64,000 nucleotides of DNA, from contig OZ017767.1 in NCBI GenBank assembly GCA_963969345.1, positions 6,538,739 through 6,602,738 on the forward strand, read 5' to 3'. The notes under the pieces are model-generated. The model was given only the letters and a program-made list of their open reading frames with translations. It did no database searches and was not told the DNA's origin. This document shows positions 10,820 through 21,335 of this stretch, piece by piece. The translations under genes and the position numbers were made by a program. The DNA is from Turbatrix aceti. Taxonomy: Eukaryota > Nematoda > Chromadorea > Rhabditida > Panagrolaimidae. How positions within the stretch are numbered: the stretch's first letter is position 1; every line of letters begins with the position of its first letter.

Positions 10820-12004
10820 TCAACAAGGAATATTGCTTGAAGTACGAACATTGTAACAGTTCGCCGCACCAGCCACCTGAGAATTCCTATACACGATACT
10901 CCAGAGAGCACGCCGGTAGGATTTGATGCACCAAATTGTAATCAATGGATTCAAAATGGTGTTTAGCATCAGAGGTAAGAAAATGATGACAAACCACGCG
11001 GAGTAAAATTCGTCAAGTGTGAAGCAGCTCACGGCCGCCATCATCGCAAAAGCTGCCGAAAAAGTCGGGAAAATAGTCTAAAACAATGATTCCAATTTCA
11101 AGGTTTGCATTCGAAACATAATTTACTTGATAGAAAAGACGAATGCCGAGTTGAGACTCTAATTCAATGTTGTTTGCTTGTGAATCGCTCTTGAATGATC
11201 GTAAAACCGTGCTCACTGATTTCATACACAAAAATGCGGTAACCAGGAAGAGTGATGACATGACGCACAAAAGAACTCCCAAATAGACAACACTTGCGTG
11301 CAACTGAAAATAACTAATTTTTCACAGTAACATTAACCGCTAAATAATATTACTTACGACCGGTAGAAAACAGAACGTAAACCGAGACTCCGGTGCATTC
11401 CTCCAAACGGTCAAACGGTTGAGGTTGGCGAAGGCAGCTTCGTCGTCTTCAACGGGTTGTAAGCTGACAGCAATATAGGTCGAGGATGTCGAGAATAAGA
11501 CAAAGGATGCTGCGTAGAAACCCGTTATAAGAAGCCAGCTCAGTTTTTTGTTCCTAAAAAAATTAAATTGTGTTCTTGTCATAATAGAATCAGCAACAAA
11601 CTTGCAAATTGCAAAGTATCGATACAGGCACTGCACCGGCAGAGAAACCAGCGCCATTTCGTAAGCAAAAGCATTCACGCTTACGCTGGTGCAACGCAAT
11701 CGTTTAGGTAAAATTTCGTTCCAGTAAGCGCCCGATCGTGCGTAGTACACGTTTCTGATGACATTGAGCTGCTAAAACAGTTTCTAGATACCCACACTTT
11801 GCTGCCGATCTTACAAACCAATTGCTCAAATGTGTAAAGAACAGTTGCGGCAATGTCGATTACGGTAGCCAGAAGCATAAATTTGCTGTATTCTTTCATA
11901 GATGGTAGTGTGTGCTTCCGAATTAGGAAGATAAGCACGATGTTAACGCTCATGCTGAGTACAAAGCAAACGATATAATAAATACGACAGAATTCAAGGA
12001 GCAT
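10820..12004 (-). CDS. Chemoreceptor 5, nematode Str/Srd-like 7TM GPCR
   Basis: Five exons (11819..12004, 11602..11771, 11358..11553, 11127..11303, 10820..11077, minus strand) give 328 residues. Exon 2 carries the optional intron after YRYFAIC (48 bp, GT-AG, phase 2). Intron 1 is 47 bp and begins GTTTGTAAG. The array hallmarks are present (YARSGAYW, VEDDEAAFANL, ESQLGIRLFYQ, LNPLITIWCIKSYRRAL). The C-terminal domain starts MMAAVSC where others have MTVCVSV. TATAAAAGG is at 12050..12058, 46 bp upstream. No damage was seen. I did not find a convincing copy of the distal motif. Confidence 0.82.
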
Positions 12005-12049
12005 TTCAAAAAGTCGTCAGCAATGCGCGGAGTCAGGGTACATTCAATG

Positions 12050-12058
12050 CCTTTTATA
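12050..12058 (-). promoter_or_regulatory. TATA box of chemoreceptor 5
   Basis: TATAAAAGG on the minus strand, 46 bp before the ATG at 12004. Confidence 0.65.
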
Positions 12059-12654
12059 CTGGTAAATGTGTCGGCACGTGTGTTTGTTACCTTCAGAACT
12101 TTGATTCCTATTTTTATCAGCTTGCCTCCCTGATATTTAAAATACAGTTGTAGGGGGCCGTAATGAAGTTATCATCATGGAGTAGCATTTGGCAACATTT
12201 TTAACGGCGTTTTTGATGACTAAATGTATATAAAAAATATTATATGATGACGAGCTTGTTTTGCTGCTAAATGTCACCACAACGTGTGTTTCCATTTTTG
12301 ATCATTTTAAATATGGCACTAGTTGGCATCATTGATTTGAAGTCTTTACAAATTTGCAAAACTTCCGTTGTGCCAGAAGGGGACACTTGACTCTAGTGTA
12401 ATCAAGTAATGTGTAAAAGACAGTTTTCTTTGAAATACGTATAATCACGTATAACATAGTTGTTATTACATGTACAAACATACATGCTTATTAACGGATT
12501 GCACAAGACTGCAGAGCACGTTCAAATTGTCAGTAATAGGCAATCACAGGTGCTTTTGCACGCAGTACATACACATGTAGGTCAAAGTTCTAATAACCAT
12601 CTTCTTTGATTTTTTGATTCTTTATTGCGTAACCATTTTCGTATAAAAAATGCA

Positions 12655-13935
12655 TCAACTACCGGGGTTTCTATTCTTAAGTATGTTTTCAATGTTTGCC
12701 AGGTTAGCCACTTGAGAGTTTTTAAACACTTTGCTCCAGAGAGCACGACGATACGACTTGATGCAGCAGATTGTGATCATAGGATTTAGAATAGAATTCA
12801 ACATAATGGGTAAAAAAAGGACGACAAACCAAGTGCCGTAGAATTCGTCAAGAGTAAAAACGCTTACGCACACCGTTAGCGATATTGCAGCAGAAAACGT
12901 TGGAAAAATTGTCTAAAGTAATTATTCAGCCACGATTCACGAAATAAAAATAAACCGTTTTTACTTGATAGAAAAGTCGAATGCCAAGTTGAGATTCCAA
13001 TTCCAAGTGATTCGACGGTGCATTACTATTGAGTGTCCGAAGGACTTTACTAACGGATCTCATGCACCAAAACGAGGTAACCAGGAAAAGCGATGTCATG
13101 ATGCACATGATCGATATGAAATAAACAAGACTCACGTGATACTAAAATACGATTTTTAATGACTTCAGCTATGGCATTTCTGAAAAAGTTACTTACCACC
13201 GGTAAAAAACAGAACGTATACTTAGTCTCTGGCACGTTCTTCCAAATAGCCAGACGTATGATATTGGCAAAAGCATCGGCATCGTCTTCGACGGGTCGTA
13301 AACTGAGCGTGATATAAGATGAGGCCGTCAAAAATATAATAAATGAAACTGCATAGAAACTCCAAATCTGAAGCCAGCTCAATTTTCTGTTTCTAAATAA
13401 TTTGAAGTTAAGACCTCGTTGAAGGATCCAACGACAAACCTGCAAATTGTAAAGAATCGATATAGGCATTGTAGGGGCAAAGATGCAAGAGCCATTTCGT
13501 AGGCAAAAGCGGTTATGCCTACACTGGTACATCGAAGACTCTTGGGAAGGATTTGATTCCAGTAAGCGCCCGATCGGGTGTAGTATACTTGTCTTTATTT
13601 ATTTTATTTATTTCACCATTACTCAGTGGTTAGTTATCATTAGACCAGATGTTAGGAGGCACAAATGATGGTATACTTGTCTGATGACATCTAATTGCTG
13701 AAAGGATTGATGCCGTCATGCTTCAACCAGGGGATTCGTTGAAACAGACCACTTCTACAAACGCGTACGTAATTGCGGTAACAATATCGATTACGGTAGC
13801 CAAAAGCATGAGTTTGCTGTACTCCTTCATCAAAGGTAAGGTATGTTTTCGAATTAGATAGATGAGTACGATATTCATGATCATGCTGAGTACAAAACAA
13901 ACAATATAGAAAACGCGACAAAATTCGACGAGCAT
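12655..13935 (-). pseudogene. Chemoreceptor 6, disrupted by short retroposon
   Basis: Exons at 13750..13935, 13440..13697, 13197..13392, 12965..13141 and 12655..12912 (minus strand) follow the array model with the optional intron. A 76-bp insertion in exon 2 (13595..13670), flanked by a perfect 12-bp duplication GTATACTTGTCT, adds 88 bp and shifts the frame just after QLDVIRQVY. Subtracting 88 bp restores the 170-bp exon length. A second copy of the same sequence sits at 13956..14019, only 20 bp before the ATG and between it and the TATA box, so the promoter spacing is also disturbed. Everything else reads through. The gene is probably dead in this allele. Confidence 0.8.
13595..13670 (-). 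mobile_element. Short retroposon fragment, copy 1 (in exon)
   Basis: On the minus strand the insert runs from CATCATTTGTGCC through CCACTGAGTAATGGTG and ends in an (AAATA)n-type tail. Perfect 12-bp target duplication GTATACTTGTCT at 13583..13594 and 13671..13682. This is typical of the 3' end of a truncated non-LTR element or a SINE. It is 76 bp long. Confidence 0.75.
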
Positions 13936-13955
13936 TGCAAAAAGCCGTACCTATT

Positions 13956-14019
13956 TTTATTTATTTATTTATTTTACCGTTACTCAGTGGTTAGTTATCA
14001 TTAGACCAGATGTTAGCCA
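13956..14019 (-). mobile_element. Short retroposon fragment, copy 2 (in promoter)
   Basis: It shares the core ACTCAGTGGTTAGTTATCAT (plus-strand reading) and the ATTT-repeat tail with the copy at 13595. It is flanked by an 8-bp duplication TACCTATT (13948..13955 and 14020..14027). It separates the TATA box (14035..14043) from the start codon of receptor 6. Confidence 0.75.
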
Positions 14020-14034
14020 TACCTATTATATCTA

Positions 14035-14043
14035 CCTTTTATA
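14035..14043 (-). promoter_or_regulatory. TATA box of chemoreceptor 6, displaced
   Basis: TATAAAAGG on the minus strand. It now stands 100 bp from the ATG at 13935; without the 72 bp added by the retroposon the distance would be 28 bp, close to the other receptors. Confidence 0.6.
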
Positions 14044-14239
14044 CATGCTAATGAGCTGTAAACAGAAAATCAGAGTCTGAATCATAAACTTTCTGAACTT
14101 TGATTCTTATTTTTCCTTCACACATAATGTTGTTGAGAGTCGTAATTAGGTTTTCATGATGAGATGAGAGTGTTTTTACCTTTATGTTTGCATAGCACGG
14201 CATCGTACTTTACATAATTTAATCGTTTATTCTTGCAAA

Positions 14240-14370
14240 AAAAACAGGAAAATCAACAAGGAGAGTTGCTTGATTTGCAAATGTTTTCATATACGGCTGT
14301 AACGCGACGGTTAAACCTAATACAGCAGATTGTAATGATAGGGTTCAAAATGGTGTTCAGCCGTCGGGGG
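14240..14370 (-). pseudogene. Relic of a chemoreceptor last exon
   Basis: Between receptors 6 and 7 lie short blocks matching the last exon of the array genes, for example AATCAACAAGGAGAGTTGCTTG and ATACAGCAGATTGTAATGATAGGGTTCAAAATGGTGTT (each quoted only in part of the match). The blocks are separated by deletions and the reading frame is lost. No other exon of this copy is visible. It points to a ninth, deleted array member. Confidence 0.6.
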
Positions 14371-14449
14371 AATTAGAAACTAATGACATCTTTCTAAGTT
14401 ACGTAAACAGGAACAAAATATTCTTCGCCTTCAAATTTTTAAGAAACAA

Positions 14450-15610
14450 TCAATTAAGGGGGTTGCTAGTCGTGCGTATGTTTTCACTGTTTGCCGAGTT
14501 AGCAACCTTGGAGTTCTTAAATACAATGTTTTTGAGAGCCCGACGGTAGGACTTGATACAACATATCGTAATCACAGGATTCAGAATTGTGTTCAGCATA
14601 AAGGGTAGAAAAATGATGACAAACCAAGTGCCGTAGAACTCATCAAGAATAAAAACGCTCAAGCACACCGTCATCGCTATTATCGCCGAAAACGTTGGAA
14701 AAATGGTCTAAAAGTGTTAATTCAGCATTTAATTTGCAAAAAAAATATAGTTATTACTTGGTAGAATAGTCGAATTCCAAGCTGAGATTCTAATTCCAAG
14801 TTACTCAACAGTGCACTTCTATTGATAGACTTGAGTGCTATGCTCACGGATCTCATGCACCAAAACGAGATAACCAAGAATAGCGATGTTAAGATGCACA
14901 TAGTCGAAATAAAATAAATGAGACTCGCGTGATTCTAAAAAATACGATTAATGACTACTGTTGATTTTAAGGGATTTGGCATTTTTCGTAAACAAGTATT
15001 ACTCACGATTGGTATAAAACAGAACGTAGACCGGGACTCCGGAACATTCCTCCAAATAGCCAGACGTATGAGATTTGCAAAAGCGGCTTCATTGTCTTCC
15101 ACGGGCCTTAAGTTGACCGTAATATAAACTGCGGCCATCGAAAATAATAGAAAGGACACTGCGTAGAAACCCGCTATCGGACGCCAACCCAATTTTATGT
15201 TCTTGCAGATAGCAAAATATCGATACAGACACTGCACCGGAAGAGCGACGAGTGCCATTTCATATGCAAAAGCGTACATGCCTACGCTGATGCATCGAAG
15301 ACTGTGGGGTATGATTTTATTCCAATATGATCCCGATCGGGTGTAGTACGCTCCTCTGATGACATCTAGTTGCTAAAACATCCAATGTTGTCGTGCCTCA
15401 AAGAAAACCACGGAAACACACCAACTGATCAAAAGTGTACGTAATAGCGGAAACCATATCGATTACGGTAGCCAGAAGCATGAATTTGCTGTACTGTTTC
15501 ATGGATGGCAGTGTACGTTCTTCCGGATGAGGAAGATAAGCATGCTGTTTATGGCCATACTCAGTACGAAAGCCAACGATAAAGAAGATTCGACAAAACT
15601 GGAAGAGCAT
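14450..15610 (-). CDS. Chemoreceptor 7, 7TM GPCR with scrambled first helix
   Basis: Four exons (15422..15610, 15007..15372, 14758..14934, 14450..14707, minus strand) keep an open frame of 329 residues. Exon 1 contains two compensating indels: one extra base near 15567..15572 and two extra bases near 15511..15522. About 18-20 residues between them are read in the wrong frame, so helix 1 becomes polar (RTEYGHKQHAYLPHPEER) where paralogues have a hydrophobic VLSM-I--VLIYLIRK. The TATA box is also eroded (AATATAATAG near 15641). The remaining helices and LNPVITICCIKSYRRAL are intact. It is either a decaying gene or an allele with a sequence error; a working receptor is unlikely as read. Confidence 0.65.
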
Positions 15611-15967
15611 TGCGAAAAAACCGTACACGGGACGAGACGTCTATTATATTTAACTGTTAATGAGCCGTAGAAAGTCAAATGTGAATCAACAACCTTTAGA
15701 ACTTTGATTCATGATAATTACCGTTGTCAAAACACGATATAACACACCACAACATTTTTTTGAAGATTTTTGTGATGGCAAATGCAAACAATTTATAATG
15801 ACATAATGTGTCATAATATTTAGTATGTATGTATATAACATACAGTTTTTTACACCCAATGTTAACAAAATTATTTCTTTTATAACTGCACCATGTATGA
15901 TTGTAGTTTCAATGACAGTGTTTTTTATGTTTCCATGTTACCAATACGCCTCTCAATCAGAGTCTGT

Positions 15968-17142
15968 TCAATAAGGAGGACCGCTAGAAATGCGAATATT
16001 TTCACGGTACACTCTGCCGGTAATCCGGGAGTTTCTGAAAACAATGCTCCAGAGAGCACGGCGGTACGATCTAATACAGTATATTGTAATGATTGGGTCA
16101 AGAATAGTGTTTAGCATCAGGGGTAAGAAAAGTGTGAGAAACCAAGCGCTGTAAAACTCGTCAAGAGTGAAGACGCTCACGCACACCGTCATCGCTAAAG
16201 CAGCCGAAAATGTTGGGAAAAATGTCTGAAATAATGAATGCAGTGTTGATTTACAACCAATTTTTTAGTTACTTGATAAAAAAGTCGAATGCCAAGTTGA
16301 GATTCTAATTCAAAGTTGTTTGCTAGTGCACCGAGAGACCGGAGTGCATGGCTTACGGATTTCATGCACCAAAAAGAGATCACCAGGAAGAAAGATGACA
16401 TGATGCACATAATTGCCGCGAAGTAAACATGACTCACGTGGAACTGAAAGCTTCCGTTATTAGTGCTAGTGACTTTAATTAGCCCCAAGGGAGCTTCCTT
16501 CGACTTTATAAATATGTAGTAACGTAAACAACTGTGACTCACAACAGGTAAAAAGCAAAACGTAAACCGCGACTCCGGAACATTCCTCCAAATTGCCAGA
16601 CGATTTAGGTTTTCAAAAGCAGCCTCGTCGTCTTCCACGGGCCGTAGACTGACTACAAGATAAACCGCAGCTGTCGAAAATAAAACAAAAAACACTGCGT
16701 AGAAACTTGCAATCAATGACCAGCCTAGTTTTTTGTTTCTGCAGATTGTAAAATACCGGTATAAACATTGCAGAGGCAATGAAACGAGTGCCATTTCGTG
16801 AAAAAAAGCGTTCACACCTATGGAAGTGCATCGAAGAGATTTGGGAAGAATTTGATTCCAATAGGCGCCCGATCGAGAATAGTACACCTGTCTGATGACG
16901 TCCAGTTGCTGAAACAATTGTACCAATAAGTGACCGCTTAAACCACAAAAACCGACCAATTGCTCAAACGTGTACACAAAAGCAGCCGCAATATCAATTA
17001 CGGTAGCCAAAAGCATGAGTTTGCTGTACTCTTTCATCGATGGTAAGGTATGTTTTCGAATTAGGTAGATGAGTACAATGTTTACGGCCATGCTGAGTAA
17101 AAAGCTGACAATACAGCAGACACGAGAGAATTCTAGAAGCAT
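15968..17142 (-). CDS. Chemoreceptor 8, nematode Str/Srd-like 7TM GPCR
   Basis: Four exons (16957..17142, 16543..16908, 16273..16443, 15968..16225, minus strand) give 326 residues. Intron 1 (48 bp) and the following intron are both multiples of three without stops, so an unspliced reading looks like one 339-residue protein. The conserved splice sites and the paralogues show that 16909..16956 and 16444..16542 are introns. The start MLLEF is aligned with the array, although in-frame ATGs exist up to 72 bp upstream. The array hallmarks are intact. TATAAAAG lies about 42 bp upstream and the distal motif at 17497. It is the end gene of the array, divergent from the receptor at 17803. Confidence 0.82.
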
Positions 17143-17182
17143 TGGGAAAGCCATATTGAGTGTGGAATGAGGCATACAGGGC

Positions 17183-17191
17183 GCTTTTATA
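17183..17191 (-). promoter_or_regulatory. TATA box of chemoreceptor 8
   Basis: TATAAAAGC on the minus strand, about 41 bp before the ATG at 17142. Confidence 0.6.
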
Positions 17192-17496
17192 CCGGTTAAT
17201 GAATGAAATGACACATGTCGTTACGTTGTATTCTAGGACTTTGATTCTTAGTCAGGTCTATAGACTTACAATCAAAACACTTTTGTGGGAAGCCGTAATG
17301 AGGTTTCTATCAGGTTGAATATCTCAACATTTTTCAGCCACATTTTTTATGACAAAGCGCAAAAAACTGTGACGACGAGCATGTTTACCCTTTGTGTTTT
17401 TGTTTTTAGACATAAACAAACATCTGCCGCCTTCCCTGATGGGAATGCCTACAACTTTGTATGTGATAATTAAAGACTATTTATATGTAGCTTCAG

Positions 17497-17516
17497 AAGT
17501 TTTTGCACACCTTTGA
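17497..17516 (-). promoter_or_regulatory. Shared distal upstream motif, receptor 8
   Basis: Plus-strand reading AAGTTTTTGCACACCTTTGA, 355 bp before the start of receptor 8. It is nearly identical to the motif of receptors 1 and 2. Confidence 0.5.
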
Positions 17517-17802
17517 ACGGGAAGAAAATATCTGAATTCCCTGTTTGCGAACAATGTTTACAAACCATGCCAATTGAAAGCGTGTAACTTGTACTTGACT
17601 ATGGTATTTATTATCAGGTAGTGGATAATGGGCGGTTTTTTTTGCCCCGCCACTTTGAGTCAACACGTGTATAATAAAAAAAGTTGCAACTACACCCCGT
17701 TTATTAACGACATGCCCGGGACGGGGGAGTAACGCACACTCAAACTGCCACCACCCTGATAAGTGGATACAGGTGCACCGTGCTTTTATCATTGCCATTG
17801 CC

Positions 17803-18977
17803 ATGATTCAACTCCCGGTAGCCGTCTTCTTTGACCTCCATGCGTGCAACACTGTCATCGGAGCTTTCATTGGCATTGTGCTGAACGTTTTAATTCTCTA
17901 CTGCGTTTACAAGGTTCGCATCGTCGGCATGACCGTCTACCACAGTCTCCTCGTCCAGACGTGTATCGTTGACATTGTCTACTGCGTGCTGGAGCTCATA
18001 TGCATGCCCCTGGTCATAGCACACGAAGGATCGGGCGTTGTGCTTTTTACAAACGAGTGGATGCATCTGTCATTAGCATCCATGCAACTCATCAACACGA
18101 TCTGGGCGTCTTTCATGTTTCTTGGCGTGTTCACCGTCACCAATGGGTTTTACTTCCGGTATCGCCGGATTTGTTTCTTCGAGGATTTTACGTTGAGTTA
18201 CGGTATCGGCAGTACGCTATCATCCGTTATGGGGTGCGCTATCTTTGGTGCGGTAACTTATTGGTCGCATTACGCCGAGGAAGATCTTCTCACCGAAAGA
18301 AGTCAAAGTTTTATGGAAGCTGTGGGGCACTATAGCCGACGTCGGATTCATGTGGTTGGCATCGTGCAACACGTAAGGTTTTTTACTAGTAACAAATAAT
18401 TTCCAAAACGTCTACTAAGACATTCTTTGTCAGTGCTGGAATTTATGCCAATCAAAAAATTTTCCAGGGCACTCTTAAAATGTGGATGAACTGCGGAATC
18501 GCGCTGATCATCGCTCAGTCGCTGTATGGCGTTATCCTATACAGCTACGTACAGGTGAGCAAGTACCTGGCGCTGCACCAGCACCTGTACACCAAGCATA
18601 CGCTCGCGCTTCAACGACAGCTCGCGCGGACGCTGGTGGCACAAGCCGTGATCCCACTGGCAATGGCGCTTGCTCCGATTGCGATTTTCGATGGAATGCT
18701 CTTTCTCAACATCAACAGCGTCTTGTTGAGCTTTGTCAACACGCTGTTCTTCACTTGGATCCCGGTAGGCAACGCGCTGGCCGTGTTGCTTTCCGTCAAC
18801 GCTTTTCACAAACGGATTCTCACCTTTTGGACCTGTTCCAAGTCCTGCAAACCCAATTCATCCATCGACAGTCGCAAAGGAGGGATTACGGTTGCCGGAA
18901 CTCCACATGACTTTGGCAGGCATAGCGGACGGTCTAGTGGAAACATTGGTGGCATCATACCTGTCACCTGCTCGTGA
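17803..18977 (+). CDS. Srd-like 7TM chemoreceptor
   Basis: Exons 17803..18372 and 18468..18977 join in phase 0 and give 359 residues. The ATG at 17803 opens directly before helix 1 (GAFIGIVLNVLILYCVYKV). The frame is open further upstream but without an ATG, so an upstream exon ending at the CAG at 17770 cannot be ruled out. The motif HSLLVQTCIVDIVYCVLEL in helix 2, FYFRYRRIC after helix 3 and the long exon with helices 5-7 resemble the Srd/Str serpentine receptors of nematodes. It differs clearly from the array on the other strand (only two exons, no VEDDE loop), so it is a separate subfamily sharing the promoter region with receptor 8. AATAAA is at 19109..19114. From 18978 to 19708 I see no other gene. 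Confidence 0.8.
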
Positions 18978-19708
18978 CTGATCCCTGGGTCCTTATCTGG
19001 CCATGGACACAAGTTCCTATCTGTTAATGAGTTCCCGTGGGGGAAACCCGGGCTATAGAACAAAGCAAAGTACATTATCGTTTGTTCCGTTTATTTTTTC
19101 TGCAAGGCAATAAAAATACATAGGCCAAAGTACCTCACGTGAGACATGGACAGAATTTATCAAATTAACGGAGAACATGTACCAAAATTCACGTGGTGCA
19201 CCTTAACAAGCGGAATTGGCAACGTAAACTCAAATATGGAAACTCAAAATTGCATTTGGCACCCAGCAAATGTGATTAAGTGCCAACTAAAGCTCAAAAC
19301 TTCCGTCAAAAAAATCTAACATAAAACGCATTATTTAAATTTTTTTGTTTTTAAACTTAAAAATTTTAAATTTTTTATTACCGTGAATAATTTTTGGATT
19401 TTGTGAACAAAAATGAGAAAAATAGCAAAAAAACGAGCTTCCTGAAATAAAGCAAAATTTTATTTTCGAAAATTAGGCCAAAGCCGGGACTTCACTGTAA
19501 AAATTCGAACCGGCCTAAATTATTGCCTCGATCCAAACTAAAATGACGCAGCCACTTCCGCGGCCCTCCCCCCTCCCGATTGACTCGTCTGCCTATACTA
19601 CCAAGCAATCAAGAAAAAAAAAAGTCGTAAAACATGAAAAAGATAAGACGCTTCGGGTAGCAATCACGACTACCGGAATCGAATTGTCACCTCCAAAAAC
19701 GATCAGTC

Positions 19709-20646
19709 ATGCCGCATCGATTTTGTTGCTCCGCAGTTATAATATTTCTATTTCTGTGTGCAGTGCTTGTTATTCGGACCGGGGATGCCTTTAGCTGCTT
19801 GATCGGTGAGATTCCAATTTTTTACCTTTTTTTTCGACAAAAAAGGTAAAAAAAATTCCGCGACTTTTTTCGATAAACGATAACCAATAATTCCAGTCAA
19901 AACAGTTTTTTTTAACCACAAAAAGTGTTGCTTTTCATGTCTTTCTTTTTTTTGTAACGAATCAATGATCACAACTTGTGTGCAAAAATAACCATCGTGT
20001 AACCCCCAATTTATTATTTTTGCAACCTGCAATCCAAAATTAGCGAAAAAAGTGAACACGTAGCCAAATTACAGGCAAAAGTTGATTTTTTTACTTCCCC
20101 CAAAATTATAGGAGAAAGTGGCATTTACTATTCTGAGGAATGCCCGGCTTACAACGACACGTGGTGTATCAAGTTTTTCAACCCGCAGAACGGCGACACT
20201 TTCAGGTGAGTCCTCCTTCCAATGACTACGACTCCGGAGTCGACTCTGACTCAGAGTCGATTTCTTTTTTTTCAAAAAAATCGAGTCCGAAGATTTGAGA
20301 CTTTTTTGAAGAAAAAATACCATTTTTTAGGTAAAATGCACTATTTTCATCAAATTTCAGTATTTTGCGTTTAAAATTCACAAATTCTAAAAATTGCCTG
20401 CGTTTTGGTGTTTTTTGTGCATTTTCCATAAAAAAATGCAGGCAATGTGACCACATCATCTGCCAGAACTTCGGTGCAAAGTGCGGACCTGCACAGGTGC
20501 CCGAGGCCTACAATCTCACCTACTCGACCGAAATGTGCTGCTGCGCTGAGCCCGACTGCAACTCCGGGCCTCCGACGGCCTCAGGCGCCCATATTCTACC
20601 GTACCTCATTCTATCCATCGTAATTGCACTCAATCGAGTTTTGTGA
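19709..20646 (+). CDS. Ly6/uPAR-like GPI-anchored protein
   Basis: Three exons (19709..19805, 20112..20205, 20442..20646) give 131 residues. A signal peptide (FCCSAVIIFLFLCAVLVI) leads to a cysteine-rich module starting SCLIG and closing CCCAEPDCN, the CC....CN ending typical of three-finger Ly6/uPAR domains. The C-terminus is hydrophobic (ILPYLILSIVIALNRVL), as expected of a GPI signal. Such proteins act at the cell surface, often as receptor modulators; this specific role is unknown. Intron 2 carries the dispersed repeat copy. It is convergent with the mitochondrial gene ending at 20762. Confidence 0.7.
20215..20440 (-). repeat. Dispersed intronic repeat, copy 2 (GACTCCGGAGTC family)
   Basis: Inverted counterpart of 1740..1975 within intron 2 of the Ly6-like gene. 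It contains CGACTCCGGAGTCGACTCTG and the AT-rich blocks listed for copy 1. Confidence 0.6.
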
Positions 20647-20761
20647 AAGACTAAAAACCAAAATGCACAGTTTATGCAACTAACCAGACCTGAGGAGGGC
20701 CCGAGTGAGCAAAGAAGAAGTCAAAAGTCGACAGTCTTGGCTGGGGCAGGTGGATTCCTTC

Positions 20762-21335
20762 CTACTTGGCGCCACGACGACGCTCGAGTTCGGCCTGGGC
20801 TTCGTCGCCGAGGGAGTTTTCACCGGCGGGGCGGAAGTTGTTGAGGTTAAGCAACACGTAGGTCGGGTAGCTCATGAAGGTACCGGCGATGAAAAAATAA
20901 AACGCAATCTTCTGCTGCAAAAAGAAAAGAAAAACGTGTATGCGGGTGGGTAACGAATCAAAAACCACATCAACTTCGTGAGTTTTGCAGCATTGCCTGA
21001 CAGAGATGCAAGTTGAACTTGTAACAAAAATCTCCGAGTTGGATTTTTTTTCAAAGCACAATTTTTTGTTTTATTTTAAGTTTTGGATCTCAAAAATCAC
21101 TGATATCATCCTTTTTGTATATAAAAATTAAGACGACATAAAAATTGAATACTCAAGGTCAGGCCTACTTTTTAACCCAAAAACTACGGTAACAAAGCAA
21201 AAAAAACAAAAAACTCACGGGAATAGAGATGTAGCGCATCGGCGGGGTGCCCTCGGTGCCCTTGTGAACGGCACGCTTGGCGATGAGCGGAGCAGCCCGG
21301 GCACGAAGAGCGGTCGTCAGAACACGGTTCAGCAT
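20762..21335 (-). CDS. Small mitochondrial inner-membrane protein (possible respiratory subunit)
   Basis: Exons 21219..21335 and 20762..20914 (minus strand) join in phase 0 and give 89 residues. The N-terminus MLNRVLTTALRARAAPLIAK is arginine-rich and acid-free, a typical mitochondrial presequence. A single membrane helix follows (KIAFYFFIAGTFMSYPTYVLL) and the C-terminus is short and charged. The size and layout suit a supernumerary subunit of cytochrome oxidase, complex I or ATP synthase, but I cannot say which. An acceptor-like TTTTCAG lies 24 bp before the ATG and may be a spliced-leader site. The stretch 21380-21900 upstream has only incidental open frames. Confidence 0.6.

Noticed and set aside
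16195..17214. Single 339-residue reading of receptor 8
   Set aside because: Two introns happen to be multiples of three without stops; the seven paralogues show the correct junctions.
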